Shown in pieces: positions 25,769 to 35,148 of a stretch of DNA of 37,852 bases. The stretch is taken from the NCBI GenBank assembly GCA_946477995.1, contig CAMLAI010000007.1, forward strand, positions 1 through 37,852, in the 5' to 3' direction. The position numbers and the translations under genes were made by a program. The DNA comes from an uncultured Gilliamella sp. GTDB lineage: Bacteria; Pseudomonadota; Gammaproteobacteria; Enterobacterales; Orbaceae. The notes under the pieces were generated by a model. The model made no database searches. It was not told the origin of the DNA and saw only the letters and a program-made list of their open reading frames with translations. The number at the start of each line of letters is the position of its first letter. The first letter of the stretch is position 1.

Positions 25769-28075
25769 ATGCGGCAACTTTTTTCACTGGATCTATTAGC
25801 AATAATTTTTTCTTTAGGTTGTTTGCCACTTATGTTTTTACCTTCATTACCTTCTTATGAACAGTGGTATATGCTGACTATTGTTCTTATTACTTTTATT
25901 TTGATTGTTCCATCAACGTTTTATCGCTTTACAATAATGATTGCGGTATTAATCCTTAGCTTTTTATGGTCTACTGCTTATAGTCATCAATATTTATCAA
26001 ATGTTGAACCTTATATCGATAAGACCTTGGTTGTGCAAGCTAAAGTCGAAACAATTGATGTTCAAGCCGACAATATAACAGAACCGTATTACATAAAATT
26101 TGCCCTAATCAATTCTGACCAGCATTATTTGTCTTTTAATCCGACTATTTCAGTCTATTGGGATCAGCCAATTATTCCTAAGGCCGGTCAAATTTGGCAA
26201 CTTACGTTGAAAACCAAAGTTAGCCAAGGTTATTTGAATGAAGGAGGTTTTGATAGTCAACGCTTTGCAATTGCCAATAGGCGCCTGTTATCAGCAAAAT
26301 TAAAACAAGCTAAATTACTTGATGATAAGCGTAATGTTAGACAAGTTATAGCAGATTACGCTTTACCCTATATTAATCTATGTGTTTACCGAGGAATCCT
26401 GATTGCGCTTGCTTTTGGCGAACGCACACAAATAAGTGGTGAAGATCGCCTAATAATGATGCAAACCGGTATAGCTCATTTAATGGCAATATCCGGTATG
26501 CATATTCTTTTAGTTTTTTATTTTTGCTGCTTTATTGTTAAAACAAGTCTGTTTTTACTTCCAAATCGTTATATACATTATTTTGTACCAATCATAGTTG
26601 GTTGGCTAAGTGCATTATTTTATGCTTGGTTAACAGGATTTAATCCGCCAACACTGCGTGCGATATTCGCACTATCAATATGGATATACTTACGCTATCA
26701 AAGTTATCATTTAAGTGCTTGGCAAAAAATAAACCGAATTATTGCAATATTACTTTTATTTGATCCGTTGATGATTTTATCAGAAAGTTTTTGGTTATCT
26801 TGCTACGCGGTTATCAGTTTACTCTTTCTATCCCAATGGATGCCTTTACCAAACCGTTTTAAACAAAAAAAACGTTGGTATTTAATACGGTTATTGCATC
26901 TACAATTTGGCTTAACGTTATTATTATTACCTATACAATTTTTTATTTTTCACGGGATAAGTACTGTTGCATTATTCACGAATTTAATAGCAATTCCACT
27001 TATCACACTATGTACCTTTCCTGCTATTTTATTGGCACTATTATTTAGTTTGGTACATTGTTTTTATTTATCCTTGTGGTTTTGCTTTGTTGCAGATAGT
27101 TCTCTTAAAGGATTATTTTTATGTTTAAAAGCAATGAATGTATTGTGGTTGACATTACCGGCTAATTTTTATCTACTAAGTTTAATTGGTTGGTTGATGA
27201 TTATTGTTATTCATACTGAACTTTGGCGTCATTTTTTCGTGACTATATTGTCTATTTTATGCTTAATGATTTCACCTTTTTTTGTCGTTCTTGATTATGT
27301 TTGGCGAGTAGACATGTTAGATGTTGGTCATGGACTGGCTATTGTGATTCATAATGGAAAGTCAGCTATTTTGTATGATACGGGTGCTAAATGGGATAAA
27401 AATTCAGTAGCAGAGCAGGTCATTATACCGTTTTTATTGCAGCATAATTTAACAGTTGAAGGCATTATCATTAGTCACCAACATAATGATCATATTGGTG
27501 GGCTGAATATTTTAAAGCGTACCTATCCAAATGCGTGGTTGATGAGTTCATCATCATCATTGAATAATGATTATTTATGTTTAGCGGGGAATCACATTAG
27601 TTGGAACCAGCTTTCATTTAATATTTTATGGCCTAAAAAGCTGGTTAATTATGCGCAAAATAAAGACTCATGTGTGATACAAATAACGGATGGTCGATTC
27701 TCGGTATTGTTAACAGGGGATTTAGAACGAACGCAAGAGTATCAGTTAATTGAACAATATGGAGTTAAATTATCTTCAACATTTTTACAAGTTCCCCATC
27801 ATGGTAGTATGAGCTCATCAAGCTATGCCTTTATAAATCGGGTAAAACCGAAAAGTGCATTGGTGTCGACTTCGCGCTATAATGCTTGGAACTTACCCGC
27901 AGATAAGATTACTTTACGTTATCATGAACTTAACTTAGATTATCATGTTACTGCAAGGACAGGTCAAATTAGTCTATTTTTTAATAAATTAACGTGGAAT
28001 ATCAAAACAATGCGGGAACAAGTTCGTCCTAGGTGGTATCATGATTGGCTTGGGCGTTTACCTATTTATGAGTAA
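25769..28075 (+). CDS. comEC: ComEC/Rec2-family DNA uptake channel
   Basis: The 768-residue product (E. coli YcaI/ComEC 754) begins with three hydrophobic segments and a DUF4131-like domain ('GYLNEGGFDSQRFAIANRR'). The Competence domain follows (about 215-480, many membrane helices, starting 'ALAFGERTQISGEDRLIMMQTGIAHLMAISGMHI'). Last is a metallo-beta-lactamase domain with 'MLDVGHGLAIVI', the metal motif SHQHNDHIGG and 'VPHHGSMSSSS'. The C-terminus 'REQVRPRWYHDWLG' matches the enteric form. It forms the inner-membrane pore that takes single-stranded DNA into the cytoplasm during transformation. The MBL domain may be a nuclease. There is no clear ribosome-binding site. The order ihfB-comEC-lpxK resembles E. 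coli, but msbA is missing after it. Confidence 0.95.
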   Translation: MRQLFSLDLLAIIFSLGCLPLMFLPSLPSYEQWYMLTIVLITFILIVPSTFYRFTIMIAVLILSFLWSTAYSHQYLSNVEPYIDKTLVVQAKVETIDVQADNITEPYYIKFALINSDQHYLSFNPTISVYWDQPIIPKAGQIWQLTLKTKVSQGYLNEGGFDSQRFAIANRRLLSAKLKQAKLLDDKRNVRQVIADYALPYINLCVYRGILIALAFGERTQISGEDRLIMMQTGIAHLMAISGMHILLVFYFCCFIVKTSLFLLPNRYIHYFVPIIVGWLSALFYAWLTGFNPPTLRAIFALSIWIYLRYQSYHLSAWQKINRIIAILLLFDPLMILSESFWLSCYAVISLLFLSQWMPLPNRFKQKKRWYLIRLLHLQFGLTLLLLPIQFFIFHGISTVALFTNLIAIPLITLCTFPAILLALLFSLVHCFYLSLWFCFVADSSLKGLFLCLKAMNVLWLTLPANFYLLSLIGWLMIIVIHTELWRHFFVTILSILCLMISPFFVVLDYVWRVDMLDVGHGLAIVIHNGKSAILYDTGAKWDKNSVAEQVIIPFLLQHNLTVEGIIISHQHNDHIGGLNILKRTYPNAWLMSSSSSLNNDYLCLAGNHISWNQLSFNILWPKKLVNYAQNKDSCVIQITDGRFSVLLTGDLERTQEYQLIEQYGVKLSSTFLQVPHHGSMSSSSYAFINRVKPKSALVSTSRYNAWNLPADKITLRYHELNLDYHVTARTGQISLFFNKLTWNIKTMREQVRPRWYHDWLGRLPIYE

Positions 28076-28154
28076 AATAATAGCCAATATCGCAATATTT
28101 ATATTACGTCAAATATAGCAGTAATGGTAACAAAACATAATCAAGTGATAATAA

Positions 28155-29165
28155 ATGATGATTGAAAAATTATGGTATGGTAAAAATAGATTATATTGGT
28201 TACTTATTCCTTTTTCTTTGTTGTATGGTTTGATTGTTTTTATTCGTCGCCAGTTATATCGATTCGGTCTTTTAAAATCATGGCATTCACCTGTTCCGAT
28301 TGTTGTTGTTGGCAATTTATCCGTCGGCGGTAATGGTAAAACCCCTTTCACGATTGGTTTGATTCAAGCTTTACAAGCTAAAGGGTTCCATGTTGGTGTC
28401 GTTTCACGGGGATATGGCGGTAAGGCTGATTCTTATCCCTTAATTTTAGATAACAATACAACAACAGCCCAAGCGGGTGATGAACCGGTTCTGATTTATC
28501 AACGCACTCAGGCGCCTGTTGCGGTAGCACCGAAACGAGTTGATGCGGTCAAAGCTTTATTAAAACACTATCAGTTAGATGTTATTTTGACTGATGATGG
28601 CTTACAACATTATGCGCTAGCTCGTAACATAGAAGTTGTTGTAGTCGATGGTAAACGTCAATTTGGCAATGGGTGGTGGATTCCTGCTGGTCCAATGCGA
28701 GAGCGACAAAACCGTTTAAGATCAGTCGATGTGATCATCATTAATGGTGATAGCGATAGTCTGTTACCCGAGAAATATCCCAATAAAACTTATACTATGC
28801 AATTGGCTCCCAACTGTGCCATTAATTTGCTTACTCAGGAAAAAAAGCCATTATCTTCGTTACAAAATATCTGTGCTATTGCTGGAATTAGCAATCCTAA
28901 ACGTTTTTTTGATATGTTAACAATGATGAATGCGGATTTAATTAAAACGGTATCCTTTGCTGATCATCAACAATTTACTTTGCCATTGTTAGCAGATATT
29001 GCAACTGATCAACAAATCATTTTAATGACAGAAAAAGATGCAGTAAAATGTCAGCAATTTGCATTACCAAATTGGTGGTATCTACCTGTAGATGCCATTA
29101 TACCTATGCCAGCAATTAACCATATCTGTTCATTATTAGCGGATATAACATCACATAGAGAATAA
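28155..29165 (+). CDS. lpxK: Tetraacyldisaccharide 4'-kinase
   Basis: The 336-residue product (E. coli 328) has an N-terminal membrane-associated helix ('LLIPFSLLYGLIVFIRRQLYRFG'), Walker A 'GNLSVGGNGKTP' (53-64), 'VSRGYGGKAD', 'DEPVLIYQRT', 'VILTDDGLQHYALARNIEVVVVD' (Walker B-like DDGLQH) and 'MTEKDAVKC'. It phosphorylates the 4' position of the lipid A disaccharide at the inner membrane, giving lipid IVA. The start is ATGATG; either Met is possible, and E. coli begins at the position of the second. ycaR follows after 3 bases. Confidence 0.96.
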   Translation: MMIEKLWYGKNRLYWLLIPFSLLYGLIVFIRRQLYRFGLLKSWHSPVPIVVVGNLSVGGNGKTPFTIGLIQALQAKGFHVGVVSRGYGGKADSYPLILDNNTTTAQAGDEPVLIYQRTQAPVAVAPKRVDAVKALLKHYQLDVILTDDGLQHYALARNIEVVVVDGKRQFGNGWWIPAGPMRERQNRLRSVDVIIINGDSDSLLPEKYPNKTYTMQLAPNCAINLLTQEKKPLSSLQNICAIAGISNPKRFFDMLTMMNADLIKTVSFADHQQFTLPLLADIATDQQIILMTEKDAVKCQQFALPNWWYLPVDAIIPMPAINHICSLLADITSHRE

Positions 29166-29168
29166 AAT

Positions 29169-29354
29169 ATGAAAGCGCTTCTTCTTAATGCTATTGCATG
29201 CCCTAAATGTCACGGCAAATTGCAATATGATAAAGAACATAATCAGCTAATTTGTCAAACTGATAAATTAGTTTTTCCTGTAAAGGATGGTATTCCCGTA
29301 TTACTTGAAACCGAGGCGATGGCACTGACTCAAGTAAAATTTAATCAAGAATAG
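29169..29354 (+). CDS. ycaR: YcaR, Trm112-like small zinc-ribbon protein (UPF0434)
   Basis: The 61-residue product has '[40 protein letters not shown]', with CPxC in the first knuckle and a single Cys later (LICQ). This is the Trm112p-like fold. E. coli YcaR (60 residues) has the same pattern. The molecular function is not established; Trm112 relatives stabilise methyltransferases. It sits between lpxK and kdsB, as in E. coli, though without ycaQ. Confidence 0.93.
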   Translation: MKALLLNAIACPKCHGKLQYDKEHNQLICQTDKLVFPVKDGIPVLLETEAMALTQVKFNQE

Positions 29355-29373
29355 AACATTACAAGGATTAGTT

Positions 29374-30141
29374 ATGAATTTTTCTGTTATTATTCCAGCA
29401 AGATATGCATCAAGCCGTTTACCTGCAAAACCTTTAGCAGATATACACGGTAAACCGATGATTGTACGAGTGATGGAACAAGCAAAAAAGTCATCGGCAA
29501 ATCGAGTCATTGTTGCAACCGATCATCAGCAAGTTTTCGAGGTGGTAAAAAAGCATGGTGGAGAAGTGATTCTAACCAGTGATAAACATAACTCGGGGAC
29601 TGAGCGTCTGGCCGAAGTCATTAATACCTTTCAATTTGCCGATGATGAAGTGATTGTTAATGTTCAAGGTGATGAGCCACTGATTCCCCCTATTATTATT
29701 GATCAAGTCGCTGAAAATTTAGTCAAATATAAAACAGGTATGGCTACTTTAGCTGTACCTATTGAGTCGGTTGAAGAAGCGTTTAATACTGGCGCTGTTA
29801 AAGTTGTGATGGATAAAGATGGTTATGCGCTCTATTTTTCTCGAGCGACTATTCCTTGGGAGCGAGATCGCTTCGCGAAAGCTAGCAATTTATTCAATCA
29901 ATCCAGTATTGGTGATTTTTACCTTCGCCACATTGGTATTTATGCTTATCGAGCAGGTTTTATTCGTCAGTATATCAACTGGGCACCTTCTTCACTTGAG
30001 CAAATTGAAATGCTTGAACAGCTTAGAGTTCTTTGGTATGGTGAAAAAATTCATGTTGCAGTCGCTAAAGAGTCACCCGCCATTGGTGTTGATACGCAAC
30101 AAGATTTAGAAAAAGTCAGAGAGTTATTTAAGGAGCAATAA
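29374..30141 (+). CDS. kdsB: 3-deoxy-manno-octulosonate cytidylyltransferase
   Basis: The 255-residue product (E. coli 248) has '[24 protein letters not shown]' (CTP site), '[11 protein letters not shown]', '[14 protein letters not shown]', '[12 protein letters not shown]' and '[12 protein letters not shown]'. It activates KDO to CMP-KDO for attachment to lipid A, linking directly with lpxK upstream. ATTACAAGGATTAGTT precedes the ATG, giving a good ribosome-binding site. Its TAA overlaps the next ATG by one base. Confidence 0.97.
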   Translation: MNFSVIIPARYASSRLPAKPLADIHGKPMIVRVMEQAKKSSANRVIVATDHQQVFEVVKKHGGEVILTSDKHNSGTERLAEVINTFQFADDEVIVNVQGDEPLIPPIIIDQVAENLVKYKTGMATLAVPIESVEEAFNTGAVKVVMDKDGYALYFSRATIPWERDRFAKASNLFNQSSIGDFYLRHIGIYAYRAGFIRQYINWAPSSLEQIEMLEQLRVLWYGEKIHVAVAKESPAIGVDTQQDLEKVRELFKEQ

Positions 30142-30833
30142 TGGCCATATTTAACGGCTTTTCTCAAGCGGGGCTAAATTTTTTACAAGATGCTTGGATT
30201 AACAATAGTAAAACCTGGTTTGATGAACATCGTTCTATTTATGATAACGATTTAGTTAAACCATTTAAGTTATTGGTTGAACAATTAACCCCAGAAATGT
30301 TAAAAATCGATGAGTGGTTTGAAACCAAGCCAGCGATAGGTAAAACCATATCACGCATTCATCGTGATACTCGATTTTCCAAAGATAAGACATTATATCG
30401 AAGTCGATTGTGGCTAACATTTAAACGACCAAATAAGGACTGGAAAGAAGCGCCAGCTTATTTTTTTGAAATTAGTCCGGATAGTTATCAATATGGTTTA
30501 GGTTATTATTGTGCATCAAAACAAACTATGGATATTTTTCGAGAAGAGATTGCTAATGATACTGCTAAGTTTTTAGAGATGATTCGTTGCGTCAAAAAAC
30601 CTTTTGAGTTGGTTGGTGAAAGTTATAAACGACCGCTGGTTAAAGATCAAGATGAAAAGATAGCAACATGGTATAACCGTAAAAGCTTAGCTGTTATGGT
30701 AACCAATAATCATATAGCTGATGTATTAGATAGTGATCTGCCAAATAAATTGATAAAAGGATTTAAAAAAATCGTCCCTCTATATGATTATTTAATGCGG
30801 GTTGAAATGATCAAAAATATACCTAAACTTTAA
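30141..30833 (+). CDS. DUF2461 family protein
   Basis: The 230-residue product is recognisable as DUF2461 (TIGR02453) by 'NFLQDAWINNSKTWFDEHRSIYDNDLVKPFKLLVEQL', 'ISRIHRDTRFSKDKTLYRSRLWLTFKRP' and 'PAYFFEISPDSYQYGLGYY'. The family's function is unknown. The predicted protein is cytosolic, without a signal peptide or membrane segments. It starts inside the kdsB stop (TAATG), with AAGGAG in the kdsB tail as its ribosome-binding site, so it is probably translated together with kdsB. A role in envelope synthesis is possible only by association. Confidence 0.88.
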   Translation: MAIFNGFSQAGLNFLQDAWINNSKTWFDEHRSIYDNDLVKPFKLLVEQLTPEMLKIDEWFETKPAIGKTISRIHRDTRFSKDKTLYRSRLWLTFKRPNKDWKEAPAYFFEISPDSYQYGLGYYCASKQTMDIFREEIANDTAKFLEMIRCVKKPFELVGESYKRPLVKDQDEKIATWYNRKSLAVMVTNNHIADVLDSDLPNKLIKGFKKIVPLYDYLMRVEMIKNIPKL

Positions 30834-30848
30834 TTGATGTCAGAACAG

Positions 30849-30868
30849 TAGGGCATCAACGTGCCCTA
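30849..30868. terminator. Hairpin between convergent DUF2461 gene and marC
   Basis: tagggca-tcaacg-tgcccta is a perfect 7-bp stem 15 bases after the DUF2461 stop. No T-run follows on the plus strand, so termination strength is uncertain. The position between convergent genes supports an end-of-transcript role. Confidence 0.45.
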
Positions 30869-30921
30869 TGTCTCATTATTCGTCAGTGCTTGGGTTAACT
30901 ATCTGTATATTATTTAATATG

Positions 30922-31584
30922 TTAAATATTGGGGAAATTTAATACCAGCTCTTTTACGCCGTTAATGATAAATTGGGTACCGACACAAACTAATAAAAAT
31001 CCCATAATTCTAGAAGTTGCTTCAATACCACTTTTCCCCATAAATCGCATGATACTGCCAGCACTACGCATACAAAACCATAAAATAATACACAATAATA
31101 ATGGCACCATTATTGAAGTGGTATAAACAACCCAAGTCGATACGTTGTAACCACCACCTTTAACCGTTGAAGCCATACTAATAATCATCGCAATCGTACC
31201 CGGACCAGCAGTACTGGGCATTGCTAATGGGACAAACGCGATATTATTTGACGTTTCTCGTTTTTTTGCATCGGCTTCTAACGTTTTATGAGATGGTTGC
31301 TGGGGGAATAGCATTCTAAAACCGATAATACCGACTATCATTCCACCCGCAATACGTAATCCAGGAATTGATATACCAAAAGTATTCATCACTAATTGCC
31401 CACCATAAAACGAGACAACCATGATAATAAACACGTAAATACAAGTCATTTTAGACTGATAGTTACGCTCTTCATTGGTCATATCACCGGATAAACCTAA
31501 TAGTAACACAACAGTCGTTAATGGATTAGTTAATGGTATGAAAAGAATTAGACCAAAGCCAATAGTTTGTATAAGTTCCAGCAT
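30922..31584 (-). CDS. marC: MarC-family integral membrane protein
   Basis: The 220-residue product (E. coli MarC 221) has about six membrane segments and the MarC blocks '[15 protein letters not shown]', '[28 protein letters not shown]' and '[26 protein letters not shown]', plus '[16 protein letters not shown]'. These fit MarC better than its paralogue YchE. It is an inner-membrane protein of unknown function. Despite its name, E. coli MarC has not been shown to cause multiple antibiotic resistance. It lies downstream of ssb in the same direction (103 bp). Confidence 0.9.
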   Translation of the reverse strand: MLELIQTIGFGLILFIPLTNPLTTVVLLLGLSGDMTNEERNYQSKMTCIYVFIIMVVSFYGGQLVMNTFGISIPGLRIAGGMIVGIIGFRMLFPQQPSHKTLEADAKKRETSNNIAFVPLAMPSTAGPGTIAMIISMASTVKGGGYNVSTWVVYTTSIMVPLLLCIILWFCMRSAGSIMRFMGKSGIEATSRIMGFLLVCVGTQFIINGVKELVLNFPNI

Positions 31585-31650
31585 ATCAATTTCAAGACTT
31601 AATAAAAAACATTAAGATAAGTATAATTGAAATTGATAAGATATGATACA

Positions 31651-31670
31651 TGGGCGTAATAAAACGCCCA
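31651..31670. terminator. Hairpin after ssb
   Basis: tgggcgt-aataaa-acgccca is a perfect 7-bp stem 17 bases past the ssb stop on the minus strand. The T-run lies before the stem rather than after it in the reading direction, so it is not a textbook terminator. Confidence 0.4.
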
Positions 31671-31687
31671 AAAAATCATTTGGTTGA

Positions 31688-32206
31688 TTAGAAAGGGATA
31701 TCGTCATCAAAATCCATTGGTGGTTCAGGGGCTTTAGGTTGTGGTGCTGGCGCACTTTGAGCTGCTTGTCGGGTCGACGCTGGCGCTGACGAAAAATTAT
31801 TTGCGCTTTGTCCCCAATTTTGTGAGCCATCATCAAAGCCTTCGTTACTCGCGCCACGCGATCCCAAAATTTGTAAGGTACCCCCCATAGTATTGATAAC
31901 TACCTCAGTGGTATACCGATCTGTTCCCGATTGATCTTGCCATTTTCGAGTTTGCAATTGTCCTTCAAGATAAACTTGCGTTCCTTTTCTAATGTATTCG
32001 CCAGCAATTTCAGCTAATTTACCAAACACGACAACTCGATGCCATTCAGTGCGATCACGGTTTTCACCGGTTTGTTTATCCTTCCATGATTCTGATGTTG
32101 CAACACTAAAATTAGCGACAGCATTACCATTTGGCATGTAACGGACTTCAGGATCTTGTCCTAAATTACCAACTAAAATGACTTTGTTTATTCCTCGATT
32201 TGCCAT
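31688..32206 (-). CDS. ssb: Single-stranded DNA-binding protein
   Basis: The 172-residue product has an OB-fold at residues 1-112 beginning '[27 protein letters not shown]' and including '[32 protein letters not shown]'. A disordered Gln/Ala/Pro-rich linker and the acidic protein-docking tip DFDDDIPF follow. It forms tetramers on ssDNA during replication, repair and recombination. The reverse complement of 'aaactcctaaa' gives an AGGAG ribosome-binding site. In E. coli ssb is divergent from uvrA. Here the divergent neighbour is corA. Confidence 0.98.
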   Translation of the reverse strand: MANRGINKVILVGNLGQDPEVRYMPNGNAVANFSVATSESWKDKQTGENRDRTEWHRVVVFGKLAEIAGEYIRKGTQVYLEGQLQTRKWQDQSGTDRYTTEVVINTMGGTLQILGSRGASNEGFDDGSQNWGQSANNFSSAPASTRQAAQSAPAPQPKAPEPPMDFDDDIPF

Positions 32207-32362
32207 TATAAACTCCTAAAAATTGCATAAAGATTTAATTTCGATATTGTAGCATGAGACAGAAGTAACATCACCGTATTTAATTCAATTATGCGAGCTA
32301 TTATCCATTTTTAAACATTGAGAAAGATTTGTCTCACCATAGGAATTTCTTATTATAACAGG

Positions 32363-32368
32363 TATAAT
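32363..32368 (+). promoter_or_regulatory. Candidate -10 element of the corA promoter
   Basis: TATAAT stands 51 bases upstream of the corA ATG. No good -35 is visible at 16-18 bases. Between it and the ATG a small acaca/tgtgt hairpin (32372-32386) and a GGAGG ribosome-binding site follow. No Mg2+ riboswitch-sized leader fits in this space. Confidence 0.4.
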
Positions 32369-32418
32369 GCCACACATTTGTTGTGTAGTGTTCTAAACAT
32401 ATTTTTACTGGAGGCCTT

Positions 32419-33360
32419 ATGATTAATGCGTTTGGACTAAAAAACAAACAGTTAGTGAAAATTAATGAAGGCGATATAAATAATGCGACTTGGGTTGATT
32501 TAATTGAGCCAGAAGAAGCCGATCGTGATTTTGTTTTAACCCATTTAGGACAAAACTTAGCAACGAGTATAGAGTTAGATGATATTGAGGCGTCAGCCCG
32601 TTTTTTTGAAGATAACGAAGGATTACATGTGCACTCGTTCTTTTTTTATGAAGATGCAGAAGATCGAGCAGGTAATTCTACTGTTGCATTTACAGTCCAT
32701 AATGGACGTCTTTTTACCTTAAGAGAACGTGATCTTCCTGCGTTTCGTTTATATCGAATGCGGTCACGATATCAGAGCATGATAGACGGTAACCCTTGGG
32801 AAGTATTACTCGATCTATTTGAAGTTAAAGTTGAGCAGTTAGCCGATCAGATTGAAAATATCTATAGTGAATTAGAGGAGTTGAGTCTAATTATTATGGA
32901 TCGCTCTTCACAAGAACATTATGATGAAGCGATTACCTCTTTAGCTGAGTTAGAAGATACCGCATGGAAGGTAAGACTTTGCTTAATGGATAGCCAAAGA
33001 GCGGTGAACTACTTAGTTCGACGAGCAAAAATGCCAGTTGATCAGTTAGAACAAGCACGTGAAGTTATTCGTGATATTGAGTCGCTTGTTCCACATAATG
33101 AATCCTTGTTCCAAAAAGTAAACTTTTTAATGCAAGCTGCAACTAGCTTTATTAATATAGAACAAAGCCGGATTATCAAGATTTTCTCAGTTGTATCTGT
33201 TGTATTTTTACCGCCAACGGTAGTTGCTTCGGCTTACGGAATGAACTTTGAAAACATGCCTGAATTAAAATGGGAATATGGTTATCCATTCTCATTAATA
33301 TTAATGTTACTTGCTGGCGTTGCACCTTATATCTATTTTAAATTAAAAAAATGGTTATAG
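32419..33360 (+). CDS. corA: Magnesium/cobalt transporter CorA
   Basis: The 313-residue product (E. coli 316) has a large cytoplasmic domain ('[42 protein letters not shown]'), a long coiled stalk helix and two C-terminal membrane segments. The selectivity motif [11 protein letters not shown] has GMN at 274-276. The C-terminus 'YFKLKKWL' is basic, as expected. CorA is a pentameric inner-membrane Mg2+ channel gated by intracellular Mg2+. CTGGAGG before the ATG is a strong ribosome-binding site. Downstream inverted repeats (33375-33400 and 33422-33439) may end the transcript. Confidence 0.97.
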   Translation: MINAFGLKNKQLVKINEGDINNATWVDLIEPEEADRDFVLTHLGQNLATSIELDDIEASARFFEDNEGLHVHSFFFYEDAEDRAGNSTVAFTVHNGRLFTLRERDLPAFRLYRMRSRYQSMIDGNPWEVLLDLFEVKVEQLADQIENIYSELEELSLIIMDRSSQEHYDEAITSLAELEDTAWKVRLCLMDSQRAVNYLVRRAKMPVDQLEQAREVIRDIESLVPHNESLFQKVNFLMQAATSFINIEQSRIIKIFSVVSVVFLPPTVVASAYGMNFENMPELKWEYGYPFSLILMLLAGVAPYIYFKLKKWL

Positions 33361-33916
33361 ATAAAGCATATTGGATATAGTTGGTAATTATTAACTATAT
33401 TGATTTATTCTCGAGTTATCGCCTTGATGTTAATCAAGGTGAACTAGTTATGCATATACTGATAGTAGAAAGTGTTCATTTTGATGCTTATTATCTATCA
33501 TTACTGTTCAAACTGTTGGTATGCTTTGACTAAGTTTATGAGTAAAGATTATCAATTAATTTGAAATCAAATAGAGTAAAGGATCACAATTAGTTTATTA
33601 GTACTACTTGATAAATAGTATGACCAGTGTTAAACAAGAACGGTCATTTGTACAATGGCTACATTTGAATAACGCCGAATAAAGCGAAATTCAAACAGTT
33701 CTTGCTTACTTTTTTAGGCGTACAATAAAATTGCATCGGTAAGAAGCAGCGCATCTTAAAATAACGTTATGTTTCACGCCAAAAATCATTGCTAGCGGTG
33801 AGATTTTTAACTTATTTGACTTGCCTTGTAACGAGTAGCTCAAAAATGTTTTAAATACCGATGATTTTGTACGCAGCAATAGGATTTAAACACAATTTGT
33901 AATAGAAGGGAATAAC
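33361..33916. other. Gene-free stretch with nested inverted repeats
   Basis: About 556 bp between corA and glk. Inverted repeats, left to right: atatagtt/aactatat (33375-33400); ccttgat-gtta-atcaagg (33422-33439); caagaac/gttcttg (33635-33641 and 33698-33704) around tttgaat/attcaaa (33664-33670 and 33689-33695); and a longer imperfect pair, 33718-33741 with 33856-33874, sharing GCGTACAA and ATCGGTA with their complements. A frame broken by three stops runs 33620-33889 (listed separately). The last ~20 bases hold the glk ribosome-binding site (GAAGGG). Confidence 0.6.
33620..33889 (+). pseudogene. Possible decayed reading frame, family not recognised
   Basis: From ATG 33620 the frame reads protein-like for 20, 19, 31 and 16 residues between stops at 33680, 33740, 33836 and 33887. 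Examples are 'MTSVKQERSFVQWLHLNN', 'SEIQTVLAYFFRRTIKLH' and 'TPKIIASGEIFNLFDLP'. Three internal stops in 90 codons is somewhat fewer than random AT-rich DNA would give, which is the only support. No family is recognised. It overlaps the inverted repeats described for this stretch, which argue instead for a small element or structured RNA. Confidence 0.2.
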
Positions 33917-34888
33917 ATGAGTCAATATGCTTTAGTCACTGATATTGGTGGAACCAATGCCCGTTTTGCGTTGTACGATTTAACCACTAACAAATTATCT
34001 GCTATCACAAAAATTCTGATTTCAAAAGATGATGATCTATTAGTTTTGATTAAAAACTATCTTGCTAATCAATCAATCAGTGTCGATATGGCCTGTATTG
34101 CAATTGCTTGCCCTATTGATGATACAGATATGGTGAATATGACCAATAATAATTTGTCGTTTTCACGTTCAGCGTTGATTAAAGCATTAAACTTAAAACA
34201 ACTTGAAGTAATTAATGATTTTACGGCTGTATCGACTTCTATTCCACAATTAACCGATAAAGATTTAGTAAAAATCGGCGGGGATGACGCCGATTTAAAT
34301 TACCCAATTGCGATTTATGGTGCTGGAACTGGTCTTGGTGTGTCGCATTTAATAAAAGTTAATCAACATTGGATCAGCTTGTCTGGAGAAGGTGGGCATA
34401 CTGAATTACCAATGACCAATGAGAAAGAAGATCGTCTTTTAGCTGAGTTACGCAAAAAGTTTGGACGCGTATCGTCTGAGCGTTTTTTATCTGGAAATGG
34501 TATTGTAAATATATACCAAGCATTATTAAACATTAATAATCAACCTATAGAAGAGATTACGCCAGATGTAATTGTCAAAAAAGCGTTGTCCAATAGTTGT
34601 CCACTTTGTTTAGAAACGCTAACCTATTTTTGTACTTTTATGGGACGATTTGGTGGCAATTTAGCATTAACACTGAACACACAAGGTGGCGTTTACATTG
34701 CTGGTGGCATCGTACCACGTTTTATCGAGTTTTTTAAATCTTCACCTTTTCGGCATGCTTTTGAAAACAAAGGACGAATGTCGTACTTGGTTAAAAAAAT
34801 CCCTGTTTATGTCATTACTCATGAAGATCCCGGTCTATTAGGTGCAGGTGTTTATTTACAAAATAGTCTTAATAAAATGAAGGAGTAG
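33917..34888 (+). CDS. glk: Glucokinase
   Basis: The 323-residue product (E. coli 321) has the ATP motif 'DIGGTNARFAL' (from D9), the catalytic Asp D101 in 'VINDFTAVS', 'IAIYGAGTGLGVSHL', 'SGEGGHTELP' and 'MGRFGGNLALTLNTQGGVYIAGGIVPRFIEFF'. It phosphorylates free cytosolic glucose to glucose 6-phosphate with ATP. That matters for glucose released from disaccharides or entering by non-PTS routes. GAAGGG lies 9-14 bases before the ATG. ycgL follows after 11 bases, so the two are probably co-transcribed. Confidence 0.97.
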   Translation: MSQYALVTDIGGTNARFALYDLTTNKLSAITKILISKDDDLLVLIKNYLANQSISVDMACIAIACPIDDTDMVNMTNNNLSFSRSALIKALNLKQLEVINDFTAVSTSIPQLTDKDLVKIGGDDADLNYPIAIYGAGTGLGVSHLIKVNQHWISLSGEGGHTELPMTNEKEDRLLAELRKKFGRVSSERFLSGNGIVNIYQALLNINNQPIEEITPDVIVKKALSNSCPLCLETLTYFCTFMGRFGGNLALTLNTQGGVYIAGGIVPRFIEFFKSSPFRHAFENKGRMSYLVKKIPVYVITHEDPGLLGAGVYLQNSLNKMKE

Positions 34889-34899
34889 GTTCATCGGTT

Positions 34900-35148
34900 A
34901 TGATGTGGTGTTATATTTATCGAAGTCCAAAAAAAGAAAATTGTTATTTATATCTGGAAAAGGAGAATGATTTTTCTACTATTCCTGAAAAAGTAATGTC
35001 AATTTTTGGTTCACCTGTATTGGTGATGAAAGTATTATTAGACGGTAAACGCCGTTTTGTTGTTGGTACTTCGGATGAAATAGAAGAAAAAATAAAAGCA
35101 GATGGTTTTTTCTTACAAATGTTAAAAGAAGATGATTTTAAAGTATGA
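34900..35148 (+). CDS. ycgL: YcgL domain protein
   Basis: The 82-residue product shows the YcgL pattern '[49 protein letters not shown]' and '[11 protein letters not shown]'. The family is a small alpha/beta fold of unknown function. The start is ATGATG; the first is used here. Its stop overlaps the next ATG by four bases (35145-35148), implying coupled translation. E. coli also has ycgL near ycgN. Confidence 0.9.
   Translation: MMWCYIYRSPKKENCYLYLEKENDFSTIPEKVMSIFGSPVLVMKVLLDGKRRFVVGTSDEIEEKIKADGFFLQMLKEDDFKV

Noticed and set aside
31612..31857. 81-codon minus-strand frame overlapping the ssb 3' end
   Set aside because: It overlaps the ssb linker and tail in another frame and has a Gln/Arg-rich low-complexity product, so it is a shadow frame.
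32207..32418. Mg2+-sensing leader or riboswitch upstream of corA
   Set aside because: The TATAAT-like element leaves only about 45 bases of leader with a 5-bp hairpin. No M-box features are visible.
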